Positions 19,280-31,400 are shown, numbered from the stretch's first letter. The stretch: DNA of 33,282 bases from Sphaerosporella brunnea (GCA_008704415.1 VXIS01000428.1:1-33282), one strand, 5' to 3'. Numbers and translations: made by a program. Notes: generated by a model from the sequence alone, not told the origin.

Positions 19280-19450
19280 ATGTGCGGTTTCGAAAAGACA
19301 ACCTACACCCTGTGCGGACACTCCTTTCGCCGACTCGTTACCTATTGCCATTTCGCCCGCAATGACCCTTTTCACCAGTGCTTTGGGGTCCAGACCACAA
19401 AACGCGTGGTTGTTGTCACCGATCAGAAGTGCCCAGAATGCCTCTTCTGA
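19280..19450 (+). CDS. 56-aa Cys/His-rich zinc-ribbon-like protein
   Basis: Begins in a good context (CAAAAAATGTG). The ORF is open upstream to 19118, but this ATG starts the compact Cys-rich unit. Ordered Cys/His residues are C2, C12-G-H14, C23-H24, H32-x-C34 and the terminal CPEC (C51, C54). This resembles a family of very small fungal proteins with an initial C...CGH and a terminal C-x2-C, presumably binding one or two zinc ions. The function is unknown; no signal peptide or membrane segment is present. A C/A-rich, pyrimidine-rich leader precedes it, as is common for fungal promoters and 5' UTRs. Confidence 0.6.
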   Translation: MCGFEKTTYTLCGHSFRRLVTYCHFARNDPFHQCFGVQTTKRVVVVTDQKCPECLF

Positions 19451-21755
19451 GCTGATGAAGGTGGTAATTTGCGGACAAGAGCGGCGGAATACTTTCTTTT
19501 GCTTTTTCTTTTAGGAACTTTTACTTTTATCGTCGATCGTCATTTTTTTTTTGGAGCTCAAGTTTGTACTCTACACTGGTTTCTGCTTCAGCGGGTTCGT
19601 GTTGCTTATCCATGTATCGGGGGGAGTGCCGCCGTAGCTGGAAAAATAAGGACTAGGTGGCGGTGGTTGCCCGGTCAGCTTGCATGTAGGCTGGCCTATG
19701 TACCTAGTACTATGCACTGTTTAATTTTTAATTTTTGCTGCTTCCATTGCATAGGACGACTCTCCGTCGTTCTATTCGAGTATAGAGAGTCCTCCCGGGC
19801 GTCAAACCCCCTCATCTATAACCACTACCGCTGCAGCGTAAGCCGTCCATTGGCAAATGGATTCCGGGAAACGTGTAGCTCCGGACGTATTCAACGGACT
19901 CAACCTCTGTAGATCTACTTAAGTACATATGTAGGTAACTGACGTTGAATTAATTGCCTCAGGATCTTTAAACCCCAGTAAACTTAATGATACCTGCACA
20001 TGCATAACAGCATTACGATCACGATCGGTAATTATTAAAGAGAACGTGCCGAACCGAGCCATTGATTGAAGGTAGAGATCGAGGTCGAGTTCATTATTAA
20101 CAAGGCCGATGCAAGAGCTGAACGGACAACGGTCGAATTCGAAGTGCACTTTTTTTTTCTTTTCTTTTTTTGCTTCTATCCGTCGGATTTATTCCTTTTT
20201 GTGGCTTGCTTGCTCGGTGACCTGCCGCCGTTGGTTTCTTGCCTCTCATAACACCCAGACCGGGTGTGTGGAGTGCGTCAACATGGAGGTCTCCACATTC
20301 TATCGATCGATATCCATCAAACTCGAGGGTTGCATCCAAGCGAACTCGGTCTCAAGCCACATGCACTACTCTTCTACATAGTTACACGGGACGGCAGTTT
20401 ATTGGCCGCTGCAGTTGCCTCCATCACGCCCGAGCTGAGAGGCCCATACCTGCATACACAAAGCAGCCACGTTGATATCACCGACATTCTGCGGGCCCTG
20501 TCCCCGGCCTCATCATGTTGTGCACCGACAACGGCATTGAAACATTGGAAACCGGGCCGTGCTATCTATGTAGCCATCCATTGCCGCCCATGTTTCACCA
20601 GGCAGTTAACTGCCAGTTACTACTTTCCTGGACTGTTGACAGTAGTTTTATGATTATTATTATTATTATTATTATTTTTCTCAGCCAAGAAAGCAGTGTA
20701 CATGTTGGCTGCTCTGGATACTGCTGCCTTGTCGGAGCAGATCCGGTATACTGCTCGTTCGGCTGGTTTTCCCCGTGCCCCTGCACACGGAAAGTTGCAG
20801 TACCTTTCGCTTCGGCGCTGAGGTCGGGAAGCAGCGTACTCGCACACGACCTCAGCTGTCTATTTTTTTTATTTTTGGTGGGGGGAGAAGGGGGGGGGGG
20901 GGGCGCGGGGAGAGAGATTCATGGCGCGCCGGCGGACCAACTTGCGGTTTCGAGAACATGCTGCAGATTTGATGTGCAGAATGGAGGAAACTTACATTAA
21001 TCTGACACAGAAGCAACACTCATCCATGGGGCCTTGTCGCCTTCACTGCATTTAGACCGCGCCCAATTTTGATGCTTTCTGCCTTCAAAAGGTTTTTTTT
21101 TTTTTTTTTGCAACTCCCGCCTGGTAAATCATCGTTAGGTGGCATTTACTGGTAAACAGAGCCATCTCGGACTCGGATTGCAGGCGCCCGCCCCCCCTCC
21201 GCAATTACGGCGGGTATGCACCTCTCCTTCTGTTCCTAGGCGTGGAGTTAGGCCAGTTCCAAATACACGGTGGTGGAATGAGTAAAGATGAATGGGCGAG
21301 TGAAAGCGGAATTCGATGCTTACGTAGGTAGCATTCATTCAATAATCCGACTCGGCGAATCGTGACATGTATTATGTGGATAGCATGAAGGCGTCGTTGA
21401 GATCACGACTACCTAGTGAGTGCCACGTTTTTGATCTGTGTGATAGCATATGATATGGTTGGGGGACGTAAATTGGGCGATCATATGATTCTTTAACGGT
21501 GCGCTGGACCCGGTTTTTGAGGGGTTTGTGACGGCAATGCAAGATGCAACAATTGTGCGTTACAACCCACGTTTGGCGTTGCACCGCAACGTTTATTTTG
21601 CGTCACATAAATGATAACAATATGCACTACGCGTAGAAGTCGTGCACGTGTTTCTAAAAGGGAGTCGTTGACTTGTGTCTATCAAGTCATTCTTCCCAAC
21701 AATTCCAGCTGCCCTAGAGAATGACGAATCAGGGTATTTTGTTTCTAGCCTTTTC
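19451..21755. other. Region without a supportable gene; simple repeats
   Basis: Includes a T-run near 20150-20160, an ATT trinucleotide repeat at about 20650-20682, a G14 tract at 20890-20903 and a T-run near 21092-21110. A 129-codon frame beginning with a non-ATG codon at 20264 has a somewhat coding-like composition (for example YIVTRDGSLLAAAVASI) but no domain and no obvious introns, so it is not called. Confidence 0.4.
20650..20682. repeat. ATT trinucleotide microsatellite
   Basis: Run of consecutive ATT units ending in a T-run; it also lies within two spurious ORFs. Confidence 0.95.
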
Positions 21756-21759
21756 CCGT

Positions 21760-22395
21760 CTAAAGGTTGGCACTGGTGACCTTGCCGACGATATTGTAGC
21801 GCTTGGAGAAGAACTTAAACCTGCTTATTGTTCAGAAAATGTAGTTTAAATGACCAGAGCATTGTGGAGAGACTGTACCACTCCTCAAGGACACCCTTCT
21901 CCTTGTCGTCAAGGTCTTCCCATTGGGGGAGGGCGTCCTCACGCTTCACCGATGACTTCGCGAGACCGCGGGACGCATCCTTACCCGCGAAGACTAGATG
22001 GCCGACGGAGTAAGCATCACACATGATCACCGGTACACCCACCGCTCATGACATGTGAGACAAACCGTTGTAAGATCCGCCAGGCAGGTAGCTCGCGTTT
22101 CCGCTGACGTCGAATACGATTCCCTATCTCATAGATCAGCGCTGCACTTCGGCGTGATCGAAAATGTGATGCTCGCCTTGATTGCAACCCAGACTTTGGC
22201 GGGGTCGGAGCCTGCATCGTGTGTACGTAGTCGTCAGTTACAGCTCCGTCACTCGACGGTAATACGATGGCAGATATCGGAAGCGCGTTAGGTACCATCA
22301 GCGGTCGCCAGAAGTTCTGGGCTGATCGGGTCGTCCTTGGGGGGATTGAGCTTGACCGGCTCCTTGGGCTCGAAGTTTCGCATGGGCGCAGACAT
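21760..22395 (-). CDS. dap1: Dap1/MAPR family cytochrome b5-like heme-binding protein
   Basis: Five exons on the minus strand: 22395-22296, 22211-22177, 22123-22066, 21993-21879 and 21820-21760 (100, 35, 58, 115 and 61 nt). They join to 122 aa. The product starts MSAPMRNFEPKEPVKLNPPK and contains DPISPELLATADG, VWVAIKGIVFDVS, YLPGGSYNVFAGKDASRGLA, DLDDKEKGVLEEW and FFSKRYNIVGKV, the signature of membrane-associated progesterone receptor/Dap1 proteins. Y57 and Y63 align with the tyrosines of the heme pocket (PGRMC1 Y107/Y113). Dap1 binds heme and supports cytochrome P450 steps such as sterol 14-demethylation at the endoplasmic reticulum. Introns are 84, 53, 72 and 58 nt; three are GT-AG with CTGAC-like branch sites, while the second begins AAG|GCGAGC and ends GATAG, a GC-AG intron. 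A second in-frame ATG is five codons in. Confidence 0.9.
22124..22176 (-). other. GC-AG intron 2 of dap1
   Basis: The exon junction VAIK|GIVFDV is fixed by family conservation. The 53-nt intron starts GCGAGC (22176 downward) and ends ATAG at 22124, with branch-like CTGAT upstream of the acceptor. There is no GT that keeps the conserved frame. Confidence 0.7.
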
Positions 22396-22399
22396 GTTG

Positions 22400-24500
22400 C
22401 TATTTTCTCTCTTAACTGAGTGCAGAAGTACGTACTCGGGATGCGTTGTTGATAGGTTGGAGTGAGGTGAGGAAGCTGGTGCGGGGTAACTCGCGAATAA
22501 GCGACGGGATCGCAGTTGTTGATCATGTGATTCATGTCAGTACGGCTTCCCCGCAATGAGATTCGCAATGGCGTATAGGTTAGAGATTGTATGTATTGCT
22601 TTGTTGGCCAAAGGCAATCTAATGTTTACATGTTCACAAACCTTTATAATAGCTGCTTATGAATATAATTGTTTCAAACAGCATGTGCACGTGATGTGCA
22701 CCTCGGTACCAGCCAAATCGACGACAATCATCGTATGGTCCGGTCAATCATCTGGGTTGCTGAACATGTACAAACACACGTACATTGCCGTGGAACCTTT
22801 CGGGCAGTAACAGATCAGCAGTGACCATCCTGCGCATCAGAGGGCATGATTGATCTCGCTCTAGTTGAAGGGCATGCGGCCCATGGGTCGCAATTGCAGA
22901 GGCTACGATGCAGAATGTAGAATGTATAGACTTATCACTGAGCCCCGCAGCCGGGCGCTCTGGACGTTTGTGCGATCTGGAGGCGAGCTATGATCAGCCT
23001 CTGGCTGTCCTTGGATCTGCCGACAAATGTGGAGGTAATGTTGCTCAGAGTACTCTCAAAGAGGCACGAAGCGCCAGCTGAATTTTGATGTCTATAAATC
23101 CGTTATGTACAGCTGTTGGCAATGGTGAGATCATTGCGTTATTCAATGGCGGTGTAGGGGGTACAACTCCTTCGACACCAACAGATTGGGGTACTTCGAC
23201 TTTTTTGGTCTCAGAGTGGGGAGTTCTCGATTGCAAGTATTGGCCGGCCCGACACTTTGGTTAGCCTCGCGGATCACGATTGCAGGCAATCGTTAATTCA
23301 CAACCGAGATGTGCGCTGCAGGAATTCTCCGACCAGTAAATGATCAGCGATGACCACTCCGAAGAAGCATCATGCACGATAGCCCTTGCCTCAAACAACC
23401 TATATACGCGAACCATTTCCCCGAGACTGTGGCCAGGTCAGATATCCGATTTTGCCGTGGGGCCGAGAAGTCCGGGGTGCACTGCACGTTTGTGAGTGTG
23501 GACAAAAAGTGCTGGGTGCCACATGCCGGAGGCGAGTGTTGGCTGCCTTTATGTGAACGAGTTCCCAGCCTGACCCAGCCAACTGGAAGCAAGTGTAGGA
23601 AACTGCTGGCAATCCAAGCCCCTGGCCGTAACTGGTTCACCGCTCGGAGCTGAAAATTACCAATCATCCATTCAAGGCCTAGAATACAACATGCCTAGAT
23701 AAGTATGTACGTCGCGGTTTCTCGGTGAGAAGCCGCATTGCAACCACGCCTGCCAAGATATCGTGCCGGACTGCAGCTCTGGATCAATTTGTCCTCAGGA
23801 AACGAACCGTGGATGTGGCTCTGCACTTGTCACTGGCAAACAATCCTCTGCAGCCGCTGCAGGTAGATTTGTGATCTGGTACCGAAAACTACCGAACATG
23901 ATAGCTAACTATTGGGTTTGATCCTGTAGCTATGTAGAAGGTCCCCTCTGGCTCTAGTTTATCTACTGGACGAGAGTACTCTATAATACTGAGACCAAAT
24001 TTTTTCACGTTCAGCAGTCCCGATCATTCTCTAACTTTGATGACTGGCTGTTTGGATTGCAATAGCTGTATGCCGTAATCCTGAATCTGCACCATGAATA
24101 CGACTTTTACGAGAGCGATCAAGCTTTCGGCTGAACGGTGTGTAGAGCGGTGATCGTATTCTATGTAAACAACTCCTCAATAGAACAATAGAAGTTTAAA
24201 GCGAAAGCAGAAAAGAGACGCTGATTTGACCGCTTATATCGTACATTGAAAAAGTGTACTGCTGCTCCACAAGAGTTCACTCGCTTATATCATCTCTTCT
24301 GTAAGGGAAGATGACGAGTGCCTGGTGATGCTTCAAATCAGATAGATAGATCTTTTGAGATTCGACCTACGCAATCTTTTTGTCAAGCCACCTCCAAAAG
24401 CACAAGCAGCAACTTTCTAAAGCACCGATCGGTGTGAGAGCGAATTCATGATAGAGAAACTTGTACCGAGTGATTCGTAGTGAATCAGAGCAGCCGTCGA
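22400..24500. other. Gene-poor region
   Basis: Only short frames are found. The longest ATG-led one (23372-23653, 93 codons) has seven Cys but no signal peptide, no recognisable family and no introns I could place, so it is not called. The first ~200 bp must contain the dap1 promoter. Confidence 0.4.
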
Positions 24501-24505
24501 AGATT

Positions 24506-24837
24506 ATGATGCGAACACGGATACTAGCACTAAGATATTCACCGAAAATCCTCTTGCGAACACGAAAGACAGCGTCGGACGCAAGGTTTATCTTTGGTGG
24601 AGGCTAGCCATCCAGGCCGTTCAGCACCCGCGACAAGCAGCTGCTACACGGGAAGCTCTCTGGCCATTACCACGCGGGGGTAATTATGTGCAGTGTCGTT
24701 TGTTTTGCGTCTTAATCCTTGATAACTCACTCATCGACGCTTCAGGGTTCGGACTTAATTCTGGACGATGTCCTCGACGCTCTGAGAGAAGCTAGCCGAT
24801 TACATCAGCCTCGAAACGCTACTGCCATGTGTATGTA
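24506..24837 (+). pseudogene. Coding-like two-exon fragment with an in-frame stop
   Basis: From the ATG at 24506 a frame gives MMRTRILALRYSPKILLRTR, which resembles a basic mitochondrial-type leader, then FIFGGG and a TAG at 24605-24607. It continues open through PSRPFSTRDKQLLHGKLSGH. A phase-0 GT-AG intron (about 24679-24745, ending CGCTTCAG) joins it to GSDLILDDVLDALREASRLH, followed by a stop at 24835-24837. Composition and frame continuity across the proposed intron suggest real coding origin, but I do not recognise the family. The internal stop argues for decay or for an intron model I have not resolved. Confidence 0.25.
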
Positions 24838-25059
24838 GTACGGTAATGGGCCAGCATTATCGTCAGATAATCCCGGCAGAAGTTCGAAAGCACGTTATTG
24901 ATTGCTATCGCAACCATCTCGCTCGCTCTAAGAAAGCAACAAAGCCTATCAATACAACGTCAAAACTGGAAGCCTTCTCAACGCTCTATAGCGACCGAAT
25001 ATCTAGATCGATGTTCTATAGTCATAAACAGCTACTCGCTCCTGTTGTATGGTAATGAC

Positions 25060-26310
25060 CATCTTGCTTATCAGCATGTCTGACAATCATCGAGCCAGCT
25101 GGATGTCATGCGGCCCGTGGCCACCTATTATACATATTTGATCGTGACCAAGCCTTGGCCAACTATCAGAGTTCCCAGTGGATAGATACAGCACGGCGTT
25201 GCGCCACCATTCCTACCATTCGCGCTCCCGAATGCTGCGGCGGCAAGTGTAACGCGGCGAGTGAGAGCCTATGCATGCCCACGTGCCCACACGCACCTTT
25301 TGGAAGAAAACAATACTGGAAGAACTTTCACCACGTATCCGTAACGATGCAATTGTCTCGCCATTGAGTGCTTGCGCTTCCTCGGGACATGGAGCGGAAA
25401 AAGGTTCACGTTTTTCTGAGTGGGAACCACTGTAGTCTAACGACTGGCTAGCAGGAAAGGCTCGGAGCCAGGTACTGAGGAGACTGTCTTTTTAGGACTG
25501 TGAGCCATTACCAATCGATAACATATAAAATACATCATGATACAGCCCTTGCGCACTCAGTTTAGCAGCTTTCTCCGCGAGCCCGCGGGTATTAGCCTGC
25601 ACAGCATTCACCGGAGAGTTGGAGTTTTGGATCGATTCTCCCTTGTGGCTACCTACCGTCACCTGCCAGGGACATTCAACTTCACCGAGAACCCCCAAAA
25701 AATTGGGCATCCTGTCGAAGTCCCACGATACCGGCAGTACCAGTGGCGTCCGTCCCCACACGCTCGACAACTCACATCAAGTTCTACCACAAGCACAGCA
25801 ACCACTGCAAGTTCAACACCTCCACAGCTTATACTATAACCCTCGCGAATCCCTCGGGCCTGGTAAGCAGCACGTCGTTCGGGGTGATAGTGCTGTTCCG
25901 TCGGCAGAATAGGGTTGTTGATGTTGGGGATGGTGGCGGGATACTTTTGGGTACGGCCAGGCTGGCGTAGGGGGGCGTCGGGAGCGGCAGCCGGAGCTCG
26001 AGGTGTGGAGGGGAAGAGGGCGGGATTGAGGGAGTTTTATTCACCGAAGGAAGCGGCACAGGGGAGGCACAGGCACAAGATGGGTTTTACTCTCCACCAA
26101 GGCCACCACCGGCTCAGGATCCGGATAGGATTGAGAGGATACGAGGGAGTTGAGGGCTGTGATGGAGCAGGATTGTTGGTTAACGTTCTGTTATATTCGG
26201 TTTCTGCTGGCTTCTTTATCTACGCATTTAAGTACTTAGGGTAGTCTGTATTGCTTCCTTTTTTTCCTCTCTCCAGATTCTCCCCTACGGCGTAAAGTTG
26301 ATGTTGTAGA
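25060..26310. other. Unresolved region, weak coding hints
   Basis: Overlapping plus-strand frames between 25537 and 26244 contain protein-like pieces: GTFNFTENPQK, AYTITLANPSGLVSSTSFGVIVLF, and a C-terminal hydrophobic GLLVNVLLYSVSAGFFIYAF ending at 26244. They sit in different frames and no consistent intron set was found. It may be an eroded or multi-exon gene; not called. Confidence 0.25.
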
Positions 26311-26312
26311 TA

Positions 26313-26520
26313 CTATCGCGTTGCCCCCAATGTCGTTTTTTCCCCAATGTCGCGCTGAAAAGTACGCCGGCTGGCTCAGAAATACGCGGGCAGCTTTGTC
26401 GAGGACCTCGCGTAGCAACCACTCAGAAACGTTGCCCGTTGCCATGCGTATTTCTGAGCCAGCCGGCGTACTTTTCAGCGCGACATTGGGGAAAAAACGA
26501 CATTGGGGGCAACGCGATAG
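26313..26520. mobile_element. 208-bp MITE with perfect 75-bp terminal inverted repeats, TA target site
   Basis: The arms 26313-26387 and 26446-26520 are exact reverse complements, starting CTATCGCGTTGCCCCCAATG. TA flanks both ends (26311-26312 and 26521-26522), fitting a Tc1/mariner-type target. Each arm contains a direct repeat of CCCCAATGTCG separated by a T-run, and the central unpaired part is 58 bp. There is no coding capacity. It lies 133 bp before the rad10 start codon. Confidence 0.9.
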
Positions 26521-26653
26521 TAACGGTGCACGGATCGGGACTCGGGAGTGAGGGTTAGGGTCTGAAACGCGTCTAGCAACTTCCGTCACGTCACTCTATC
26601 TACACGTCCTCCCAGAACACCCAGCAAACTCCGCCCCGCCAAACCACCACAAC

Positions 26654-27857
26654 ATGGGCTCCGGCGATGAATACGACACCATTCCAGACGACGCGCTTGT
26701 CGCCGCCCTGGAAGCTGCCGAGAGATCTGCCAGCTCAAGCTCACGGACCCAGCTCGCTTCGCGACCACAACCGCCACCGCAGAAACCAGTGCAGCCTACG
26801 CCACAGGCAGCAGCCTCAAAGCTCGTTCAACCAACCCCACAAAAGGTGTCTCGCGCAACCGGGAGCGAGATAATCGTATCCACGCGCCAGGTAGTTTCCC
26901 CGCCATGGCTGCCGCAGGGTTGATTTGATGACGCTTAATCCGCAGAAAGGCAACCCGATCCTGCAATACATCAAAGCCGTCCCGTGGAGCTATGGCCCAC
27001 CTACTCTTGCCGCAGATTACATACTTGGTGCCTCCACGTGCGCCCTCTTCCTCAGCTTGAAATACCACAAGCTGCATCCGGACTATCTTCACACGCGACT
27101 ACGCACCCTCGGAGACGCGTTTACCCTGCGCATACTGCTTGTCCTCGTCGATATCACAGAGCACACTACACCCCTTAAACAGCTTACGAAGATATGTGTC
27201 AGCAATAACCTCACCATGCTGCTGAGTTGGAGTAGTCCGGAGGCGGGGCGTTATTTGGAGGCGGTGAAGATGTACGAACATACCCAGCCGACGGCGATCA
27301 TGGAGAAGTTGAGCGAGGAATATGGGGAGCGGATGGTGGAAGTTTTTACGAGGGTGCGGGGGGTAAATCGAACGGATGCTGTCACGGCGGTCAGTACGTT
27401 TGGCAGCGTGCGGAGAGCGGCCAACGCCAGCGAGGAGGAACGGTTAATGGTGGCGGGTTGGGGTCCTCAGAAATGTGGCAGGTTTGAGAGGGCTATCAGG
27501 GAGCCGTTTAAGGTGGGCAAGACGAAGACCGGGACCGTGAGGAAGGCGGCGACGAGAAAGGCGCCGAGGCCGAGTGATGATGTCGCTGCCAAGTTGGGGC
27601 TGGGAATGCAGAGGCGCCAGATTTTGGATCAGTGGACTGTGGAAGATGACGAGGAAGCGTTGGCGGCCGTAGCCGCGATGGAAGCCGAGGAGGAGAGGGC
27701 AAGAAGGAGGACCACAGCGGTTGCAGAAGGGGCGGTGCGACCGACGGAGAAGGGGGATGAGAGAGAGACGCAGCCAGAGGTCTCGGAGAAGATGCCGCCC
27801 GATATGCCAGCGGAAGTCTTTGAAGCACTAGCGAAACTGCGGCAGAGGACATCGTAG
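26654..27857 (+). CDS. rad10: DNA repair endonuclease subunit Rad10/Swi10/ERCC1
   Basis: Two exons (26654-26890 and 26946-27857) separated by a 55-nt GT-AG intron with a CTTAAT branch-like site; 382 aa. The splice joins IIVSTRQ to KGNPILQYIKAVPW, the conserved opening of the ERCC1 central domain, which continues through CALFLSLKYHKLHPDYLHTR, LRILLVLVDI and GRYLEAVKMYE. It pairs with XPF/Rad1 in nucleotide-excision and crosslink repair and in recombination (Swi10). A tandem helix-hairpin-helix region follows (about residues 205-275: RVRGVNRTDAVTAVSTFGS, GWGPQKCGRFERAI, ending REPF), which in this family dimerises with the partner nuclease. The N-terminal ~70 residues are disordered and P/Q-rich. 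A ~95-residue acidic/basic C-terminal tail extends beyond the human length. As in the family, the nuclease catalytic motif is absent. Confidence 0.95.
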
Positions 27858-28495
27858 GAGAAGGGGCATGATGATATTGATGCGACCTGCTGATATCTGG
27901 CAATGTCTGCCTGGTATGAATGGAACATGTGCATTTCCATCGTCATGGTGACTGGCAAGGGAAGAAACTGCTAGAAGCGGCGGTTCTGCTCAAATACGAG
28001 CCGATTGAATCACATTGAAGTGAATGCATATGTCTTTGTAGCCATAGCAAATCCACGCCGCCTCTCGACCCACCGCTAAAACCGCCCACCCGTGGGAATG
28101 TACTCGACCGGTTGAAAGCGTAGAGTGCAAGGCATTAGGGTTCAAATGTGGATACAAGCTCCTCTGCCACGCTTTCCTTTCTGTTTGGTCGCTTCAAATT
28201 AGGATGAAGCGAGTGCTGGACGGTGACTAATGCATATTCGGAAACGCGTGCTGTACAGTGAACTTCGAGGGCAACCCCGTAGGGCTCCTCCCAAACTCCA
28301 ATCCCAACTTTCCTTTCTATCTTTCACTACCCCCTTGCTGTTACTTTATACGCCACATCAACTTGACTGACCTCCTTTATCTACGTCGCCTCCTGTTTAT
28401 CCAGCACTTGCACCACCTCACTATCCTACCCTTACCACACCGCAACCACTGCGCTTACTACCCCCCTCTCACCGCTTCTTCTGCTGCGCAACAAA
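27858..28495. other. Intergenic region; pyrimidine-rich leader before the zinc-finger gene
   Basis: The right part (about 28290-28490) is strongly C/T- and CAC-rich on the plus strand, typical of a fungal core promoter and 5' leader directly before the ATG at 28496. No gene is seen in the left part. Confidence 0.6.
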
Positions 28496-31400
28496 ATGTC
28501 TACATATCCCACATCCCGAGCGCATCCTCCAAGCGCTCCGTGGGGACGACATAAAGCGCTCGCTGCTCGACCCATGCCGGCGTTTTGGGAATGCGATGTG
28601 TGCGGGTGCAACGTACACCATAATCTAATAGAATCGCACATAGCTGGCCAGAAGCACAAGAGGAAGTTGAGGAAGATCGAGAAGGAGGCTACAGCGCTGA
28701 TGAACTGTCGAAGAATTAAGGTCAGTCAAGATCCTGCTAGATCCCCGACGAGAGCTGTCGCTGACAACGAGAAGGACAAAGCCTCACCAGCTGAGCTTCC
28801 TTCAGGTGAACGCCCTGGCGCATTCTCCGAGATTCCATCAGATCTTGTCTTTCAGGAGTTGAACGCATCTTCGACTCAGCTGTCGTCAGCCGCTAAGGAA
28901 GATGAACCATCCGAGAACACGATTTCGCAGCCCCAGAGCCGAGCGCAATCGCCGGAGATACTGTCTGGTCCGCAGAGTCCGGAGTTGGCTTCAGAGCAGT
29001 CGTTTGACGCTCCTTTAGAGTCCTGTGCTGACACAAGCAAGAGTGCAACTTCTATCGGATCATGTGCCCAGAAGGTGCAGAGCCAACTTCCGACGGGAAT
29101 GTCGGCTGATCCACCGAAGCACGAAGAGTCAGTGGCGAAGGAAAAGTGCGAGACTTCGGTGGCGGACTCTACAGATTGGAACGATCTTCTAGATTCGGAG
29201 CCTTCCGTCCCGAACATGGCTTCAGCGGCCGAGGAGCTGGAGGTCAAGGTTCCGGAAAAGACAGAACATCCTTCACCCGTGTTGATGGTGACAACTGTTC
29301 AAGTTCGTCCTCCTAAGCCAGAGAAGGTATATGCCCTATCTTTGAGTCTAAAATACCCTATTAACAAGTCCAGGTACCGCTCGCCGAAACCTCAGAACCG
29401 GCCCAGTCTACAGTCCTAGAGAGGCGTGGATCTTTCCCTACCGCACTGGCTCCGAGTCAAAGTGCAAGTGAAGTCTACGCTGCTCCATGTGCGCCGCAAC
29501 ACCAGAAGCCAACACGATACCAGAGGCCAATTACCGATAAGCACCACTTTTGCGAGATTTGCGACTGTGTTTTCCTCAAGACAGGGCTTGAGGCACACGA
29601 GGCGGGAAAGATTCATCAAAAACGGCAAAAACGGGTAAAAAATGAGCAGCTTCTGCTGGAAACGGCTATCAATGGCCTAACTGCGGTGCAAACTAAAGCC
29701 CAGGGTCCCTCAGCTTCCAAGAGTGCCCCAGCGCCAGCGCATATCGCCGAGGAAAAAATTATCCGCAACGAGGCTCCCAAACCGGCCCACGATTCGACGG
29801 CTCTTCCTCTTCCCCGTAACGCTCCGCCAACTAGCCCGAGAAGGGCCCCAACCGGTACTCAAGCTCCTGCTTCGCGACTTCCTGCCATTATTCCCGCCCT
29901 CCCGCTAAATCGTGCCCCGTCCAAAGTTGCTCAGCCTGCGGCTTCGAAAGCCCCTGCGCCTGAAACAAATCTGGGCATGACCAAGATCAAGAGTGCTCAG
30001 GCTACAGGGCAGTGCACACCCTCCGCCCAGCCTTCTGATCCATTGAAAACGGGGTCCGCAGAGAGCCAACCGTCCACTTCTGTCGATCAGCCAGCCATCG
30101 AGAGAACGTCCCCCACTTCGAGGGATCCGCCCCTCTCAGATGTTTCCGTCGACTCTGATCGCTCGGCCTTCTCGCAGAGGAGCACCCCGTTTCCACCGCC
30201 GGGTTTTGATGACTATCCTGGCATGGCTGCTTTCGGACAGCCTCAGTATGCCCATGGCTTTGCGAGGGATCTCGGCGATCCTCTTACCAGCAGCCAGCGT
30301 CGCAACTCCCATGATCTTAGTGTGTCCGATGCGTCTCGGAGTTTCGCCCAGAGAACGCTGCTGAACGTACCGCTGCAGGATCCAAGCCGTGATGTCGCGG
30401 GCTTGCGACCTATAAACGAGAGGCCTTCACCTCCCGCTGGAGCACAAGGGTCCCCTTTTCAAGGACGGATGCAGAGCTTCAACCTTCCTCCGAGGCAAGT
30501 GCAGCAAAACCAGTCCTTTTCAACTCGGGTTCAGCAGGGACAACGTGGACCTAGTGTTCGTTCAGACTCCGAGTCACACACTCCCGGTGGTTCGGTTCCT
30601 TTGTCTCAGGGCCAAGAGGGTGGTTCGATCCACCGAGCTTCCCTTCGCCCTCAACCGCAGAGCCCCACTGGCTCGGTTTCCTATCCTCACAGCCCGAGTA
30701 CTTCTCCTCGGGGTGATATTGGTGGACGTAGTTCCAACCAGGGCAAGGCAAGCGGATCTCAGGCTCAAGCCATTCCAGAGCACAACGAAAATTATCCGCC
30801 GAACCCCCCTCTAGGCACAACCCCCACTTTGACCGCACCGCCGCTCGATCATTTGTGTCACCAGTTCCCGCTGCAGGGACTGCCTCCGATGTGGGGACCC
30901 TATATGCCGCATTTGTCGGTGGAGCAAGCTCAGACGTGGCAGGCCCTGCAGTTGCAGAACCTGGTCCTGCAGAACCAGATCTTGCAGGCACAGGCCGCCC
31001 AGGCCCAGGGCACTGTCCGTTGCGGACAGCTCGAGCATTCGTTGCCTACCGGATCGAGGCAGCTGCCTCTGCCGGGTGGACCGCCCCTCGACTGGGATCC
31101 CCAGAGCCAGGAATGGGTCTCTGGCCAGGAGCAGCTCCCTAGTCAGCGCTATCCGCCACAGTCTCGCATGCAGCATTATGGACCGGCGCAGCTCCAACAG
31201 GAGCTACAGAGACCGGGAGCCCAGCAGTACAGATCGGGAGCTCCAAACCAAGGGCCTGGACTGCAGCAGCAGCAGCGCCCAGGGTATCAGCAGCAGATTC
31301 CGGGATACCAGCAGATGCCGCTCGGTCAGAGGATCCCGAACCAACATCCAGAGCTCCCACCAGGCTACTCGCCTCAGCATCAGCGGCCCAAAGCGGCGGA

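Noticed and set aside
20264..20653. 129-codon plus-strand ORF
   Set aside because: Non-ATG start, no domain, no supported splice sites, and it ends next to a microsatellite.
25537..26244. Possible multi-exon gene with a C-terminal membrane segment
   Set aside because: Protein-like pieces fall in different frames and I could not find a consistent set of introns, so it is only described as an unresolved region.
26545..26565. Telomere-like GGGTTAGGG motif
   Set aside because: It occurs only once and not as a tandem array, so it does not indicate a telomere.
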